Notes: generated by a model not told the origin, from the letters alone. Positions 21,564-32,539 are shown, numbered from the stretch's first letter. The stretch is 64,000 bases of DNA from Azorinus chamasolen (GCA_963576725.1 OY755242.1:7233240-7297239), one strand, 5' to 3'. Translations and numbers: made by a program.

Positions 21564-21777
21564 CCCTTTCCCTCATATTGACGACTTTGTTAAAGTCACT
21601 TTGTGAAACCATTGTGATAAATAAAGCATTTGCTCCTATAGGAGCAAATGCTCTATTTATCACAATGGTTTCAAGCTACAACATTCTAAAAGTTTCCTTT
21701 TCTCTAGTTAATGTTCCTTTTGGTAGATTTATTCAAAGTGGTTGTATCTAAAAATAGCCTATGAGGTAATGGGTTAA
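21560..21777 (+). mobile_element. Family B MITE sharing a TTAA with A3
   Basis: TTAACCCTTTCCCTCATATT to GTAATGGGTTAA; perfect hairpin with apex CTCCTATAGGAG at 21633-21644 and arms of about 33 bp. Confidence 0.9.
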
Positions 21778-22478
21778 ATCGGTTCAACCACATACCGGAT
21801 GAGGCAGCCGAAGAATATGCAGATTATCTCAAACGTCTATATGACAATGCACGTGGCTAGCGTGGCAGAAAAAACAAGACATGAAGACCTCGTGTAGCAA
21901 TTCCTTGATGGCGTTTATTAGGAAGGAACACACGTGGTTGTAGAGTTCAAACATAAACCCCACACATTTGATGAGGCAGTATATCATGGGGTTATACTGG
22001 TACATGGACATGTCAGTCGAGACGAAACGAAGAGTCAGTGTAGGCCTAATGTGCGCCAAACATATGATGTCAGACTGCCAGAAAAGTGGTCTTACAAGAC
22101 AGAAGAAGAAAGGAAGAAACTAAGAAATATTAGAAGCATTTTCGTGAATCAAGCCAACTAAACGCAAATCGCGAAACCGTAATGCCTTATGGAATAGATA
22201 ATGGCAGATCCTTTAATTAAATAAAGATGAAGGGACTCGCCCATGCGACCAAAGGGATGTACAATGAAGGCGACGGAGATAAACCAGGTACTGACAGTGC
22301 AAGAGAAGCATCCACAAGGTTGCTGTGATGGTTTATACATGGAATGAATGGTTGTTTGATAGAGTACAAACAGATATTTTGTTGTGGAAGATCGTGGTCC
22401 GAATTGGAAGGCATGAGATTCCTATGATACCTAACCACTACTCTTATCCGATTGAACAGGTGTAGATGGTAAGAATAA

Positions 22479-22530
22479 TTCATTACTCCATGACTAATCA
22501 CGTAAGAAAATAATGACATCATGGAGATTC
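22479..22530 (-). mobile_element. Family A end fragment
   Basis: TTCATTACTCCATGACTAAT, then AATAATGACATCATG; nothing else of the element remains. Confidence 0.4.
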
Positions 22531-22618
22531 TTGAGCTGCTCAACTAACCGAATTTGTTTCTAAACTGAAAATCGTAAATGTTAAAACATATACTGGTGAA
22601 AGCTTTTAACATTGATTG

Positions 22619-22694
22619 GCACAGCAAACAGTGAATACCCTGAATAGTGTGCTTCTTCAGAGCCCACTGGTCTTGTTCTTCACTGTTTGCATAT
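22619..22694. repeat. Palindrome of the A/J type
   Basis: GCACAGCAAACAGTGAATAC faces CTTCACTGTTTGCATATG; the apex (GCTTCTTCAGAGCCC) is poorly paired. Confidence 0.5.
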
Positions 22695-22825
22695 GTCCAA
22701 CGTATGGGATAATGGGACTATATTTATATATATGTGTTGAAAGATATATCTGATTACAATAAAACGACGTTGTTCAGACCCAGTTACAATGATTTGATCC
22801 GTCCCTGTATTACAGACAAATGGCG

Positions 22826-23033
22826 TACAGTAAACACCCTTTAAACGGGAATTCTAGTAGAGAAAAGTTTAAATACTGTATGACAGGTGGCTGCTTAATG
22901 CTGGATAAAAGTCATACAGAAAGCTCCTACAGAATCTTTCTGCATGGTGTTCACCCTGCGTTAAGCTATCATCTGTCTCCAAGACCGATATTTATACTAA
23001 GTTTAAAGTCCGATTGAGAGGGGTTTTGCTGTA
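22826..23033. mobile_element. Family F MITE (Tc1/mariner-like)
   Basis: TACAGTAAACACCCTTTAAA to GAGAGGGGTTTTGCTGTA. Inner palindrome CAGGTGGCTGCTTAATGC / GCGTTAAGCTATCATCTG, apex GCTCCTACAGAATC. Confidence 0.85.
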
Positions 23034-23152
23034 GCCCGTTAAATCATCTACTTGAGAAACATGTTCTCGATAGTTTCGCCGTGACAAAGCACACTGCGCT
23101 TGTTTCAGACAGATCATTCTTGTGGCACTCAAATACTTAACATAAACGTTGC

Positions 23153-23220
23153 ATAGCGGGCTATATACACTATATATATACGTTATAGCGGGCTATATAC
23201 ACTATATATATACGTTATAA
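23153..23220. repeat. 32-bp duplication
   Basis: TAGCGGGCTATATACACTAT plus ATATATACGTTA occurs twice in tandem. Confidence 0.9.
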
Positions 23221-23664
23221 TTTGATTCTCCATGAACTGATCGTGGACGAACGGACGAACAGATCAGGTGTAAGTATATATTAATTCACTTCGATAGGAT
23301 GTTGCATGTGTGTTCTTTTTCCTGAAGCTTCGTCTGTGAACATGTCCTCTTCATTTGAATGAAAACAATTATACATAAAAATACATTATATATTTACATA
23401 AAGATTTCTTAGTTGTTGTCTATAGTGTATTTAAAACTACATGTACACGTAATAACACATTTTGAAAACATTTACAGTTTTCATATCCTCGCAAAACCTA
23501 TTTCTCGGGAAGCTGTAGATAAGATGAGTTTTGATCTATAAAACGATTCCATATTATTCCGCTTCGTTGAGCTGGAGGAATAAGGCATGTGTAGAAAGAA
23601 GTACCTAAGATTTCATAGTACTCCTTGGTCAACCTTTACTAGTGACAGAACAGCCAAAAATAGT
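23221..23664. other. Unassigned stretch
   Basis: No gene or named repeat recognised; AT-rich single-copy-like sequence. Confidence 0.4.
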
Positions 23665-23901
23665 TATAAAAGCCTTTTCACGTATTCACAAAAACAGTAG
23701 ATCCAGATCAGACGGCTCCTGTAGAAGCCGTCTGATCAGGATCTGCTCGGTCTGCTAATGGAATTTGATAGACATGTGTCTTTACTTTCTAAAATGGCGC
23801 CAATGTTTCTACCTTCCATATTTCATTATAACTATTTTGACCATGAATAATCAGTAGGTATTGACATTTGGAATAAACATAGAAACATGGAAACAATTTA
23901 A
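23665..23901 (+). mobile_element. Family A3 MITE, left end decayed
   Basis: TTTTCACGTATTCACAAAAA, core with CTCCTGTAGAAG, A3-type right half (CTTTCTAAAATGGCGCCA) to CAATTTAA. Confidence 0.7.
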
Positions 23902-23967
23902 GTAATGATATACGTCACTCGCTTCCACCCAGACAGCCACAATTATCGCACATTCTAGTATGTAGCA

Positions 23968-24187
23968 TTAACCCTTTCGGCGCCAAATTTCTAATTGTCG
24001 TCTGCAATCCAAGTTTGTTAAATCATTCAGTAAAATAAGGAAATGAGATAAATAAATGCAAATTTCAAAGGAATTAAGCACATATATAGAAAGAGAGATT
24101 GAGACAAAAAGTGAAGTCCCCTGATCTGATCTGGGACTGCACTATTTATCGTGGTGCATTTATGCGACATCGGCGCTGAACGGGTTA
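23968..24187 (+). mobile_element. Family D-like MITE, variant core
   Basis: TTAACCCTTTCGGCGCC to GCGCTGAACGGGTTAA, 220 bp. The core AGTGAAGTCCCCTGATC / GATCTGGGACTGCACT is short and differs from family D. Confidence 0.7.
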
Positions 24188-24256
24188 AAGGCTGGCATCG
24201 TACGACATATCGCCGTATGGTAGAACTTACGATAGAATTTCATGTCTTACGATCCG

Positions 24257-24470
24257 TAACCCTTTCGCTGCCAAACTCTGTCGTCTGCTAACTTTGTCGT
24301 CAGCTACAAATGTTCATTTTTTATTTTCTCCATTTTTGTTTCAAAAACATATATTAACAGTAACAAACAGTTTGGATCCTGATGAGACGCCGAGTTACTC
24401 GGCGTCTCATCTGGATCCGAACTGTTTGCATAGGTAATCACAGATCCGGCATTGGCAGCGAAAGGGTTAA
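24257..24470 (+). mobile_element. Family D MITE
   Basis: GTAACCCTTTCGCTGCC to GCAGCGAAAGGGTTAA. Hairpin AACAGTTTGGATCCTGATGA, apex GACGCCGAGTTACTCGGCGT, with one T:T mismatch in the stem. Nearly identical to 56986-57200, so a recent family. Confidence 0.9.
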
Positions 24471-24509
24471 TAAAACGGGCTCATGGAATGTACAGCTCTG
24501 TAACATATG

Positions 24510-24754
24510 TTAACCTTTTGACCCATGAATACATATGAAAGAAATAATGACATCATGCGTATTAATTTATTTTTATAACGAGACATGAATATGGGACGTT
24601 TTGGACCACGGCAGAAACTATACAATTATATCTATATTATTTCATAAGCAAGCAGAACATACCCAGATCAGACGGCTCCTTCGGGAATCGCCTGATCTGG
24701 GTCTACTCTGTTTGCAAAGGCGCTGAAAGGCGTATTTATGGAGTAAGGGGTTAA
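24510..24754 (-). mobile_element. Family A MITE
   Basis: 245 bp, TTAACCTTTTGACCC to AGTAAGGGGTTAA; apex CTCCTTCGGGAAT. Confidence 0.8.
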
Positions 24755-25128
24755 CATGTGAACGGATGTAACTCATGACGCACTTCATAGTTTTGTTTTA
24801 TAAGTACATGTACATGTATGTGTGTTAGTCAATATATGTTTAATCAAATCAATGTAAAGGTATTCTGCAAAACATATCACGTACATGGTAAATTATATCT
24901 ACACATTCATGTTTACACAGTTTAGCAATTGGAACATTTCATTACAGAATGTAATTAACACCGTTAGTACTAAATGATTTAAAATTTAAAGTTTCCACAA
25001 CACTTCACCTTTGATCCGAAACTTATAATATGTTCCGTGTCGGCCCTGGTTTGATGAACAGGAAATTAAAGCAGCTTATGTAAATGTGCGGCTTAAAATG
25101 ACATCAATGCTGTACATGTGAAAATCGT

Positions 25129-25270
25129 TTAACCCTTTCCCTGTTCAACATCTATCTTAAGAAATATGACATCAAGAAATTGTTTTGCTTTGACAAAAAC
25201 TACAGAATCAGATCTATATCATGTCAGAAGCAAACAGAGCAGACCTAGACCAGACGACTCCTATAGTAAA
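25129..25270 (-). mobile_element. Family A half element ending at the hairpin apex
   Basis: TTAACCCTTTCCCTG through GCAAACAGAGCAGACC to CTCCTATAG, where similarity stops exactly at the palindrome centre. Confidence 0.7.
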
Positions 25271-25396
25271 CCCCATACTGTCAATCAACTGAATAAATTC
25301 CAGCCAATAATATCTCCAAGTCTAGTACCCGTTCAAGGTCAAGGTTGAAGGTTATAGTTTGTTTCTTTGTTGGTTTATATCTGTGTTTTACGTCGC

Positions 25397-25648
25397 TTAA
25401 CCCATTACCTCATAGGCTATTTTTAGATATATTACCTCATAGGCTAATTTTAGATACATTTGTACAACCTCTTTGAATAAATCTACCGAAAGGGAGCATT
25501 AACTAGAGAAAAGGAAACTTTTAGAATTTTATAGCTTGAAACCATTGTGATAAATAGAGCATTTGCTCCTAAAGGAGCAAATGTTCTATTTATCACAATG
25601 GTTTCACAAAGAGTCGTCAAAAGTCGTCAATATGGGGGAATGGGTTAA
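25397..25648 (-). mobile_element. Family B MITE with small internal duplication
   Basis: TTAACCCATTACCTCATAGG to GGGGAATGGGTTAA. TTACCTCATAGGCTA is duplicated in tandem near the left end; hairpin apex CTCCTAAAGGAG. Confidence 0.9.
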
Positions 25649-26453
25649 CAAGTAGTTCAGTCATATAGCGACGTCCAGCTCATTACAGGTGGAGGAAGAC
25701 CCTGGAGGTTTGTCTGTGCATGGAACAAATTGCAGAGTTTCGTGCACAGCATGTCATAGTCTAAGACATAATTATGTATCCACTTTGAAACAATACATAA
25801 CAATTTGAAGAGTGTTCCTAAAACTTTATCACTTCAAGTCAATTCTTACGATTTAATGTCATGTTTACCAGTTAAGATCTAATGTATGAGCGCAGGTATA
25901 TGCCATCAATTTCACATTCGCTAATATCTACAAACGGCTTTTTCAGATGTTATCCCTTAAATAATTCATTAACCACCCGTTCAGGTTCTCCGATTCAAAA
26001 CCATATTTCTAAGCTTTATCAAACCCCTTTCAGCCAAGTGGCTGGGAAGCTTTTTGTCATTCTTGGGTCAAGTACTCCTCTCTTCCAGACAATGTGCCAG
26101 GCAGAAGGATTTACACCAGCAGTTCGTTCACAATGTACAACAAAAGTATGCTACACATAGTTTCGTCTCGAGTTCAACATTTCTAGTGTACCATTTTACC
26201 ATCTCTGTCAAAATACGTTTTATTGTCATCACCGTAATCATCACCATTTTAGTCATCATCACTATATACAACAGCAAATGCATAATATTAATTATTTGCA
26301 ACATCACTATTTCATACTGTTTTGACTTTTATTTCAGATCAAGGCAGATTTGATACGAAGGTTTTTTTTTCAACCCGATATGAACACTGGAGATAAATGA
26401 GAAAGTCGTGACATCTTGCATTACACCAAACTGCTCATTATTTGTGGAGGACG

Positions 26454-28280
26454 ATGCAGCTTACTATAATTTGCCAGTTTGTATTAATCCAATACGTTAT
26501 TCTTGCAAATCATACCGAACCAAAAGAAACAATATCCAGTAATCAAAACACTGGTTCTGCCACTGAGACCGAAACTGGTCTTGAAACCAGTGTCAGTTAC
26601 TTGACGAATGTACACAATGTTTTAAAACAACCATATGAGCAAGGAAACAATGTTATTGATTCTCTTAATGCGGAAAAGTCAAGGAAGGGACGCTCTGAAA
26701 AAATAAAGGAAGATAGTGATGTATCTAGACGAATCAAAACTTTAGAAGAAGAAAGTCTTCAAGAGGTTATAACCATGCGTTTCGAAGACGTTAAAGGAAT
26801 GAGCGACGTAGATGCTGATATGAAAGCTTCACAGGATATTCCTGACCAATTGCAAATATCAGTCAATAAAGCTACTTCAAAGCAAAACGTTACTCCTGTC
26901 TTCACGAGCACGATAAACATAACAAAAACTATTGACGTGAAGGATTCGGTTTCTAAACATTTGAGGAACATTGCAAGAACTAAATTTGTCAGACAATCGA
27001 AATACAGGAAAACAAATTGTGTTAATGACCTACAACCTCAAAGATACAACTCATTTTTCAAAGGTAATGGGGTTTGTCAACTCAGAGTGGCCCACGATTC
27101 CTGTAAACGCATCAACAACCTAATCCTAAAGTATAAATATAATTTTGTATACCTGAATTTGCATTTCAATAATTTGACGGTTGGGGAAACTGACCAGGTA
27201 ATAGATGCTAGACATTGGGTGTGGACATTTCATGGCGATCACGGCGGCTACAAACTACTTTATTTACCTCAAGATTTTGGGTACCTATCTTTTGGTATTC
27301 TCTGGGCAGAAGCTTCAAAAACAATTGATGTTGATTTGGAACAAAAAGGCGGTAATTGTGAGAATTTGACTATAGGAAGCTCTGAGACAGATTATGCTAT
27401 AGCATATGCTCTAGGAAACATGACGAACACAATTACGGAAAAGGATGAATCTTACAATTCCAGTTATTGGTGTTACAACAAGAGACTCCATGTTTCATCT
27501 TCCTTTCTGTTCCATGCCTGTGAGAATTCTGTATGTACCATTCAAACGTTTGGATACCACTGTTGTAAGTTCGTATCCCGTTATCACACTAAGAAAATGC
27601 ACATAGATTGCAGTGGTGAACCATATAGATTTGGAATAGTTTGGTGGGCTTTGCCAATCATTATAGGAACGCTGTCATTCACCTTCTATCCACTGGCTCT
27701 CGCTAAAATTGGTAGTAAAATCAACAAATTATCACAACTGTCGAAACCAGGTGTCACAAACGGGCTTATAGAACAGAGTGTAATAGTCGAGGGCCATACT
27801 GAAAGGAACTATATCTCCATGAGCACTCCTTACCCGATTACATTTGTTTCCGTTTTAATTTCCCCATTGTTAAGTAGGTGCAACTTTAGGCAACCAGTTG
27901 TCTCACGTCTATTGCGAACACTAATAATCTTGTTACCAATGACCCTTTCAGCTGTTCGTGTCTATAATGACTACAGATATGCTAAACGGCTGATAAAGGA
28001 TGCTGTATCGAAAGGTGGCCTTGTTGGATTCAGTTCTTTAATCGCGGGACCAAAAGATTCGACGAGGCACTTCTTATTCATTTTTGGCGGCCCCTACATA
28101 GCGTTATCGCTACTCCTGTTGTTTGGCTCACTTTTCATACTTGTTCCGTCAGACTTACAGGGGGGTCCTCGTGAAAGGCTTGCATATTGGTTATGGTCAT
28201 CAAAAGTTTGTCTTTTTAACACCAGTGGCCTTAAAAGAAAGGTTTTCACGGATATTAATACAGAAACATGCTGGGTATAA
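26454..28280 (+). CDS. Multi-pass membrane protein, unrecognised mollusc-type family
   Basis: 608 codons. ATG at 26454 is chosen because it starts a signal peptide (MQLTIICQFVLIQYVILA); the frame upstream has only a TTG. A charged, low-complexity stalk (about 20-185) precedes a Cys-rich extracellular domain (about 200-395). It has conserved-looking HWVWTFHGDHGGY, FGYLSFGILW, ALGNMT, YNSSYWCY and YHCCKF, and N-glycosylation sites. TM1 is FGIVWWALPIIIGTLSFTFY, and further hydrophobic segments lie near LLRTLIILLPMTLSAVRVY and ALSLLLLFGSLFILV. A probable acceptor (TTTATTTCAG, ends 26338) suggests a 5' UTR intron. The stop at 28280 follows an abrupt frame loss near 28261; the rest continues one frame over to 29286. 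A paralogue starts at 63391. Function unknown; receptor-like topology is inference. Confidence 0.85.
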   Translation: MQLTIICQFVLIQYVILANHTEPKETISSNQNTGSATETETGLETSVSYLTNVHNVLKQPYEQGNNVIDSLNAEKSRKGRSEKIKEDSDVSRRIKTLEEESLQEVITMRFEDVKGMSDVDADMKASQDIPDQLQISVNKATSKQNVTPVFTSTINITKTIDVKDSVSKHLRNIARTKFVRQSKYRKTNCVNDLQPQRYNSFFKGNGVCQLRVAHDSCKRINNLILKYKYNFVYLNLHFNNLTVGETDQVIDARHWVWTFHGDHGGYKLLYLPQDFGYLSFGILWAEASKTIDVDLEQKGGNCENLTIGSSETDYAIAYALGNMTNTITEKDESYNSSYWCYNKRLHVSSSFLFHACENSVCTIQTFGYHCCKFVSRYHTKKMHIDCSGEPYRFGIVWWALPIIIGTLSFTFYPLALAKIGSKINKLSQLSKPGVTNGLIEQSVIVEGHTERNYISMSTPYPITFVSVLISPLLSRCNFRQPVVSRLLRTLIILLPMTLSAVRVYNDYRYAKRLIKDAVSKGGLVGFSSLIAGPKDSTRHFLFIFGGPYIALSLLLLFGSLFILVPSDLQGGPRERLAYWLWSSKVCLFNTSGLKRKVFTDINTETCWV

Positions 28281-29286
28281 CAAAGTCTACCATTACCTTC
28301 TCGCTAACTTCTACATGGTAATGAACGTACGATTCTGGCGACACAGTGTCAATTTATTGGTTCACAGATGGAGTCGCACATTTTGGTCGCGAACTGAAAG
28401 CGTATTTGTAAAACTGCTGCTTTGTTGCACGATTCTTCCCATCTTTGTCACTTTCAGTATCATCGAACTTTTACTTGCTTTTCTGATATACACCTTCCCA
28501 GTTCTAAGTGGATTTTTCATATTTCTGAGAGCCTACATGAAGATCACTATTGGCCTACATTTCCTTCGCAAAAAATCGATATTTATGAGTATCTGTCGGA
28601 TGTGTTATATGAGTGTCCTCTTTTTGATATTCTTCATAACATGGTACATGTACAGCATCATATTTTTTGACGGTTTTTGGTTCATCTCAAAGGTAGTCAT
28701 GTTCACATACAGTGGAATCATTGCCTTTCCAAAACTCTCCTACGGCTACATGATACTTACGCTTATGGCCATTTATTACCTGTTGGATAGCGTGCATGTC
28801 TTCGGTGCCGTGTACAAAGACCTACTGAAATTATCTATTGAAATATGGACTCGTGAACTTGCATTATACGAACCACAAGAGGCTCATGGAAATAGAAAAG
28901 GAATCCCTACTAAACTTTTTGAAATTATTATTGAAAGATGTCAGCCAAAGCGTATTTTAGTTTTCTTTACGATTTTTAAAGTTGTTAGCATTGTAGTTAT
29001 TCTTTGCGTGTCCATTTCCTTATTGATCACCTTCGACAGATTTCAGGACATCTCCCTCATTTCGCACGTGTTTACAGTGCTCTTCATCTGTGCGCTTCCA
29101 AAGATTTTAAACAAAGTATGCTTTAACAAACGGCGGCAGAATAACAGAAGGAAACTGAAGAAGAAAGTGCGCAATATTGTTCATGTCTATCTAAGATACG
29201 GAACAGATGAATTTGACAGTGATGAAGAAACTTTTATAATGTCTTCTAGACCGGGATATGAAAACTTCAGTGTAGAAAGCGACTAG
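28123..29286 (+). CDS. C-terminal multi-TM part of the same membrane protein, in the next frame
   Basis: This frame is open from before 28123, but its protein-like content starts near 28262 (KHAGYNKVYHYLLANF), just where the upstream frame runs out. I therefore read it as the continuation of the 26454 gene and not as an independent gene starting at its first Met. It holds about six hydrophobic segments: KLLLCCTILPIFVTFSIIEL, LIYTFPVLSGFFIFL, SVLFLIFFITWYMYSIIF, YMILTLMAIYYLL, FKVVSIVVILCVSISLLITF and HVFTVLFICALP. A basic, then acidic cytoplasmic tail (RRQNNRRKLKKK ... DEFDSDEE) ends it. The break is either a real one-base indel (pseudogene or allele) or a sequencing error. Confidence 0.7.
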   Translation: MAHFSYLFRQTYRGVLVKGLHIGYGHQKFVFLTPVALKERFSRILIQKHAGYNKVYHYLLANFYMVMNVRFWRHSVNLLVHRWSRTFWSRTESVFVKLLLCCTILPIFVTFSIIELLLAFLIYTFPVLSGFFIFLRAYMKITIGLHFLRKKSIFMSICRMCYMSVLFLIFFITWYMYSIIFFDGFWFISKVVMFTYSGIIAFPKLSYGYMILTLMAIYYLLDSVHVFGAVYKDLLKLSIEIWTRELALYEPQEAHGNRKGIPTKLFEIIIERCQPKRILVFFTIFKVVSIVVILCVSISLLITFDRFQDISLISHVFTVLFICALPKILNKVCFNKRRQNNRRKLKKKVRNIVHVYLRYGTDEFDSDEETFIMSSRPGYENFSVESD

Positions 29287-29479
29287 AACTCTACAGTGTA
29301 TTTCAAGGTTAGGTGCAATTTAAACTCACTGTGTCATATAGCTCTTAGAACTCGATTATCGAGTTTGCCCGTGGCAAGTTTATCTATTTCAATTTACACA
29401 CGCAAAACACGAGCCGATGCACGTAAGACCTGCAATGATTGATCATATTACATATTTCATACACAGTAGACTCAGTGTA

Positions 29480-29660
29480 GATCAGAAGTCGCGCATCTGG
29501 CATTGTGGTTGGTATAAGAGTATCCTGTTTACAAAGTATTTGACGCCTTCGTGCACGTTTCTGGCGGCCCGTCATTATATACCCCGACTTGGACTCAGCA
29601 ACTGGTCGGGTTTTACCCGTATCCCGCTGTAAAATGATGCCCGCGTGTAGTTGGATGTAG
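29480..29660. repeat. Probable dispersed repeat
   Basis: CCCGACTTGGACTCAGCAAC, then CTGGTCGGGTTTTACCCGTA has a short inverted CCCGAC/GTCGGG pair. I recall similar text as repetitive in bivalves; no second copy in this window. Confidence 0.35.
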
Positions 29661-29928
29661 TGCAACTGTTGATTTCCTCTAACTTGATCAAGCTTTTTTA
29701 GAAACTATTGACCAAGTATCGTGAAACTAGCTTTTGTAAAACTGTTGACCATTTACAGAGCTCTACTTTAAGGGCCTTTTCAACATATCGACGCATTTTG
29801 TAAATTTGACATTCACATTGTTTTAATATTCCGTACGTTAATGATTTGCTTCGTTCTGTTTTTGTGGTATTGCACTGCACTGGATGTATTGCACTGCACT
29901 GGATGTCTAATTTTATATTATCGGTTTG

Positions 29929-30143
29929 TACAGTGCAGTTAAACCTCTTTAAACCAACCAGAAATTTGGTAAAGAAAAAATGGATACTTATAGGTAAATG
30001 GCTGCTTAATGCAGGGTGAAAGTCGTGCAGAAAGTTCCTAAAGGAGCTTTCTGCATGATTTCAGCATGCATTAATCTGCCACCTGTCTCCAAGACTGCTA
30101 TTTTATAATAAATTGGACTCTTGTTCAGACAGGTTTTGCTGTA
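29929..30143. mobile_element. Family F MITE
   Basis: TACAGTGCAGTTAAACCTC to CAGACAGGTTTTGCTGTA; inner palindrome GTGCAGAAAGTTCCTAAAGG / AGCTTTCTGCATGATT. Confidence 0.8.
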
Positions 30144-30308
30144 TTGTTGCCGATGCTGCTCTCTACGATACGTTACCTGTAACCAAAGTACAATGGAAAC
30201 GCGATATCTCGATAACTCGAACTCGAGTTAAACATTCGGTACCTTCCGAAAATTGTAATAGAATTGATCTAAAATTAAATAATGCACATATCTGTAAATA
30301 CATATGAC

Positions 30309-30383
30309 AGCTTGATGCAGGTCGCATGTAATGCTGAACACTCCCATAGTAGCTTTCAGCATTGCTTGCGACCTGCATTAAGC
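30309..30383. repeat. Palindrome related to K
   Basis: AGCTTGATGCAGGTCGCA faces TGCGACCTGCATTAAGC; inner AATGCTGAA / TTCAGCATT, apex CACTCCCATAGTAGCT. Confidence 0.6.
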
Positions 30384-30429
30384 AATCACATCGAGAAAGT
30401 TGTCGTTTGTTTACACTGTTTGTCTCTAA

Positions 30430-30750
30430 GGATGGGGATGGAATAAGGGTGAGGTTGGGCGCCCATAAACCGGTTTAAACCCCCGGTGACTTTGTCACTG
30501 ACCGTTCCAAGGCGGTACTTCCATCTTCCTCCTATTGTATGTTTGTTTTGTCTTTGTGCGTCTCTTGTTGTTTTTTCTACCTATGTACATTTGCTGTTTC
30601 CTTGTGTTGCTGTTCGGGCGAGTGTTTGTTCTGTATGTGGTGTTTCCTGCATGACTCATTTTTGTACTTTTTAAATAGGCTGATTCGAACTCCCGTTCCC
30701 TCGAAGTACTTTGAACGGTCCATATCGAGATATCGAGGTTCAGCTGTGCA
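30430..30750. repeat. Probable dispersed repeat with CGATATCTCGATA-type inverted motif
   Basis: CCGGTTTAAACCCCCGGTGA and GACCGTTCCAAGGCGGTACT look like a repeat common in mollusc genomes (recollection). CGATATCTCGATA at about 30199 and TATCGAGATATCG at about 30722 are inverse complements, possibly the ends of a decayed DNA transposon. Confidence 0.35.
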
Positions 30751-30919
30751 TATTGGTGAGGCAAATATACAGAGAAGCAAATGACAAGACCTATTACATG
30801 TACATATGGGTTTAGCTCGGTCGATGACTAATGTTAATCCTGAACTTTCAAAGTGGGATGACACATAAGTGTTTAAGTCCATGCTGTAAGAAAGTTTGAA
30901 ATGTGCTAGTGGGGTTTTA

Positions 30920-30992
30920 ACGCCGAGCAGACCTGACCCTAATCAGAGGGCTCCTTAAGGAGCTCCCTGCTCTTAGTTTACACTGTTTGTAA
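30920..30992. repeat. Palindrome of the A/J type
   Basis: GAGCAGACCTGACCCTAATC, apex GGGCTCCTTAAGGAGCTCCC, then TTTACACTGTTTGTAAA. The left outer arm is imperfect. Confidence 0.55.
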
Positions 30993-31459
30993 AGTAAGTA
31001 CACTCGTCTCCCGTATTCAAAATGTTAAGTAATTTTCTGTAAGTTTATATTCGGGTGAGTATAACCTCGAGTAGGTCGGTGATTATACCCAGATTATCTT
31101 CAGTGTACGAACAACATAATTTGTCCCATGCACGGTAAACCTATAGGGTCTTTTTACCATCTGTAAATTGCAGGACGTCGTGGTGTTGCCGAAACTATGT
31201 AAAAACGACGTAAAATCTCAATACAAACAGACACATTACTTCTGCTAGCATCTATGTATAATGTCCACTGTTCCTGAATAGTTTGGTTCCGAAATGTAGT
31301 TATAAACTCTGCATTGTACATATTTTAGTTTTTATCAAAAGCGCTCTATTAAACACAATACATGTATTAAAGTAGATCTATCGTTGTTGTTTTCCATACC
31401 ACGTAGCTCTTTGATCGATGGTGGAGATTTGAAACGGTTTTGAACAGGGAATCAGGCTG

Positions 31460-31880
31460 TTAACTCTTAGCGCCAAACAATGTTCATCTGCAAACAATGC
31501 CGTCTGCTTTAAAATTCAGAAATGGCTTTCCTTCCACTTCTCTAAAACAGTGTGGCAAACAGTTTGAATTTTGATGAGATGCAAAGGTACTTGGCGTTAC
31601 ATCATTTTTAACCCACTCCCTCATATTGACGACTTTTGACGACTCTGTAAATGAAACCATTGTAGTAAAAAGAGCATTTGCTCCTAAGGGAGCAAACGCT
31701 CTATTTATCACAATAGTTTCAAACTACAAAATTCTAAAAACATGTCCCTTTGTCTAGTTAATGCTCCTTTTCGGTAGATTTATTCATAGAGGTTGTATCT
31801 AAAAATAGCCTATGAGGGAATGGGTTAAAACTGTTTGCCAAGGTAATCACAAATTCTCCAATTGTCACCAATCCTGCATG
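31460..31880 (+). mobile_element. Family D MITE interrupted by a family B element
   Basis: TTAACTCTTAGCGCCAAAC ... GGCAAACAGTTTGAATTTTG on the left and AACTGTTTGCCAAGGTAATC on the right are the two halves of one D element. The B element sits between at a TTAA. Confidence 0.7.
31608..31827 (+). mobile_element. Family B MITE nested in D
   Basis: TTAACCCACTCCCTC to GGGAATGGGTTAA, 220 bp; hairpin apex CTCCTAAGGGAG. Confidence 0.88.
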
Positions 31881-31911
31881 TGAGTCACTTTCCGGTGGAG
31901 GCGGAGCATGT

Positions 31912-32146
31912 TTAACATTTTCCCTGTTCTATGTTTATTCCAAATGTCGATGCCTATTGAATATATCCATGGTAAAAATAGTTATAACAAAATACCGAAC
32001 CTGAACCATTGTAGCCATTTAAGAAAGTAAAGAAACAGATCTTTAAACTTTCATTAGTAAACAGAGCAGACCTTAATCAGACGGCTTCTATGGTCTGCTC
32101 TGTTTGCAAATGCGTGAAAACACGTTTATTTAGAGGAAAGGGTTAA
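31912..32146 (-). mobile_element. Family A3 MITE, apex partly deleted
   Basis: TTAACATTTTCCCTG to GAGGAAAGGGTTAA. GACGGCTTCTAT is joined directly to GGTCTGCTCTGTTTGC, so part of one arm is lost at the apex. Confidence 0.8.
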
Positions 32147-32149
32147 AAA

Positions 32150-32535
32150 GTGTGGGGTACACTTGAGCAAGTTTGAGCAAAGCTCTTTTAATTATATTGA
32201 TAAAACACATCGATCTAGATGATGATCCAGACTGCTTGAAACTGACAATGCTGCACGCTTTTTCAAATTAAATACATGTACACACACGCGAGCGCGCGCG
32301 CGTACAATAGTATCGGTGAAAATAGACTTTATGATATTAATGTTAAATTTGTTGATGGCATATGAACACATAAAACGCTGGCCATGGCACACACTGTAGA
32401 TTCAAATCTATATTAGTCCATAAACAAACAGACATTGAACTACACTGACTGCAAAATCATGGTAACTTAAGGCATCGTCACTATCAGGTTAAGGGTTGAG
32501 GTGAAAACCAAATCGAGCAGCAACGTACGAAAGAC
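32150..32535. other. Unassigned stretch with CA/CG run
   Basis: Contains ACACACGCGAGCGCGCGCGC near 32281 and a weak A-like segment (32335-32440). No gene recognised. Confidence 0.4.
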
Positions 32536-32539
32536 CAGT

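Larger units (their letters stand above)
21170..22160 (+). pseudogene. Ty3/gypsy gag remnant interrupted by two MITEs
   Basis: Left piece (21170-21320) reads WPEDEKLDKLDQLK and LSPKTQALFNLP. The right piece (21778-22160) reads PDEAAEEYADYLKRLYDNA, then after stops FKHKPHTFDEAVYH and RDETKSQC. This is the gag pattern of a Ty3/gypsy retrotransposon, recognised by family resemblance. Stops, frameshifts and a 458-bp insertion of an A3 plus a B element mean it cannot be made. No LTR, zinc knuckle or pol was seen next to it; a pol piece occurs separately at 60949. Confidence 0.65.

Noticed and set aside
22199..22543. 108-codon minus frame with hydrophobic text
   Set aside because: Overlaps the region after the gag remnant and an A fragment, no splice or domain support.
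26054..26353. 99-codon frame just upstream of the membrane protein gene
   Set aside because: Low-complexity ATC/TCA-rich sequence ending at a likely 5' UTR splice acceptor; more likely intron.
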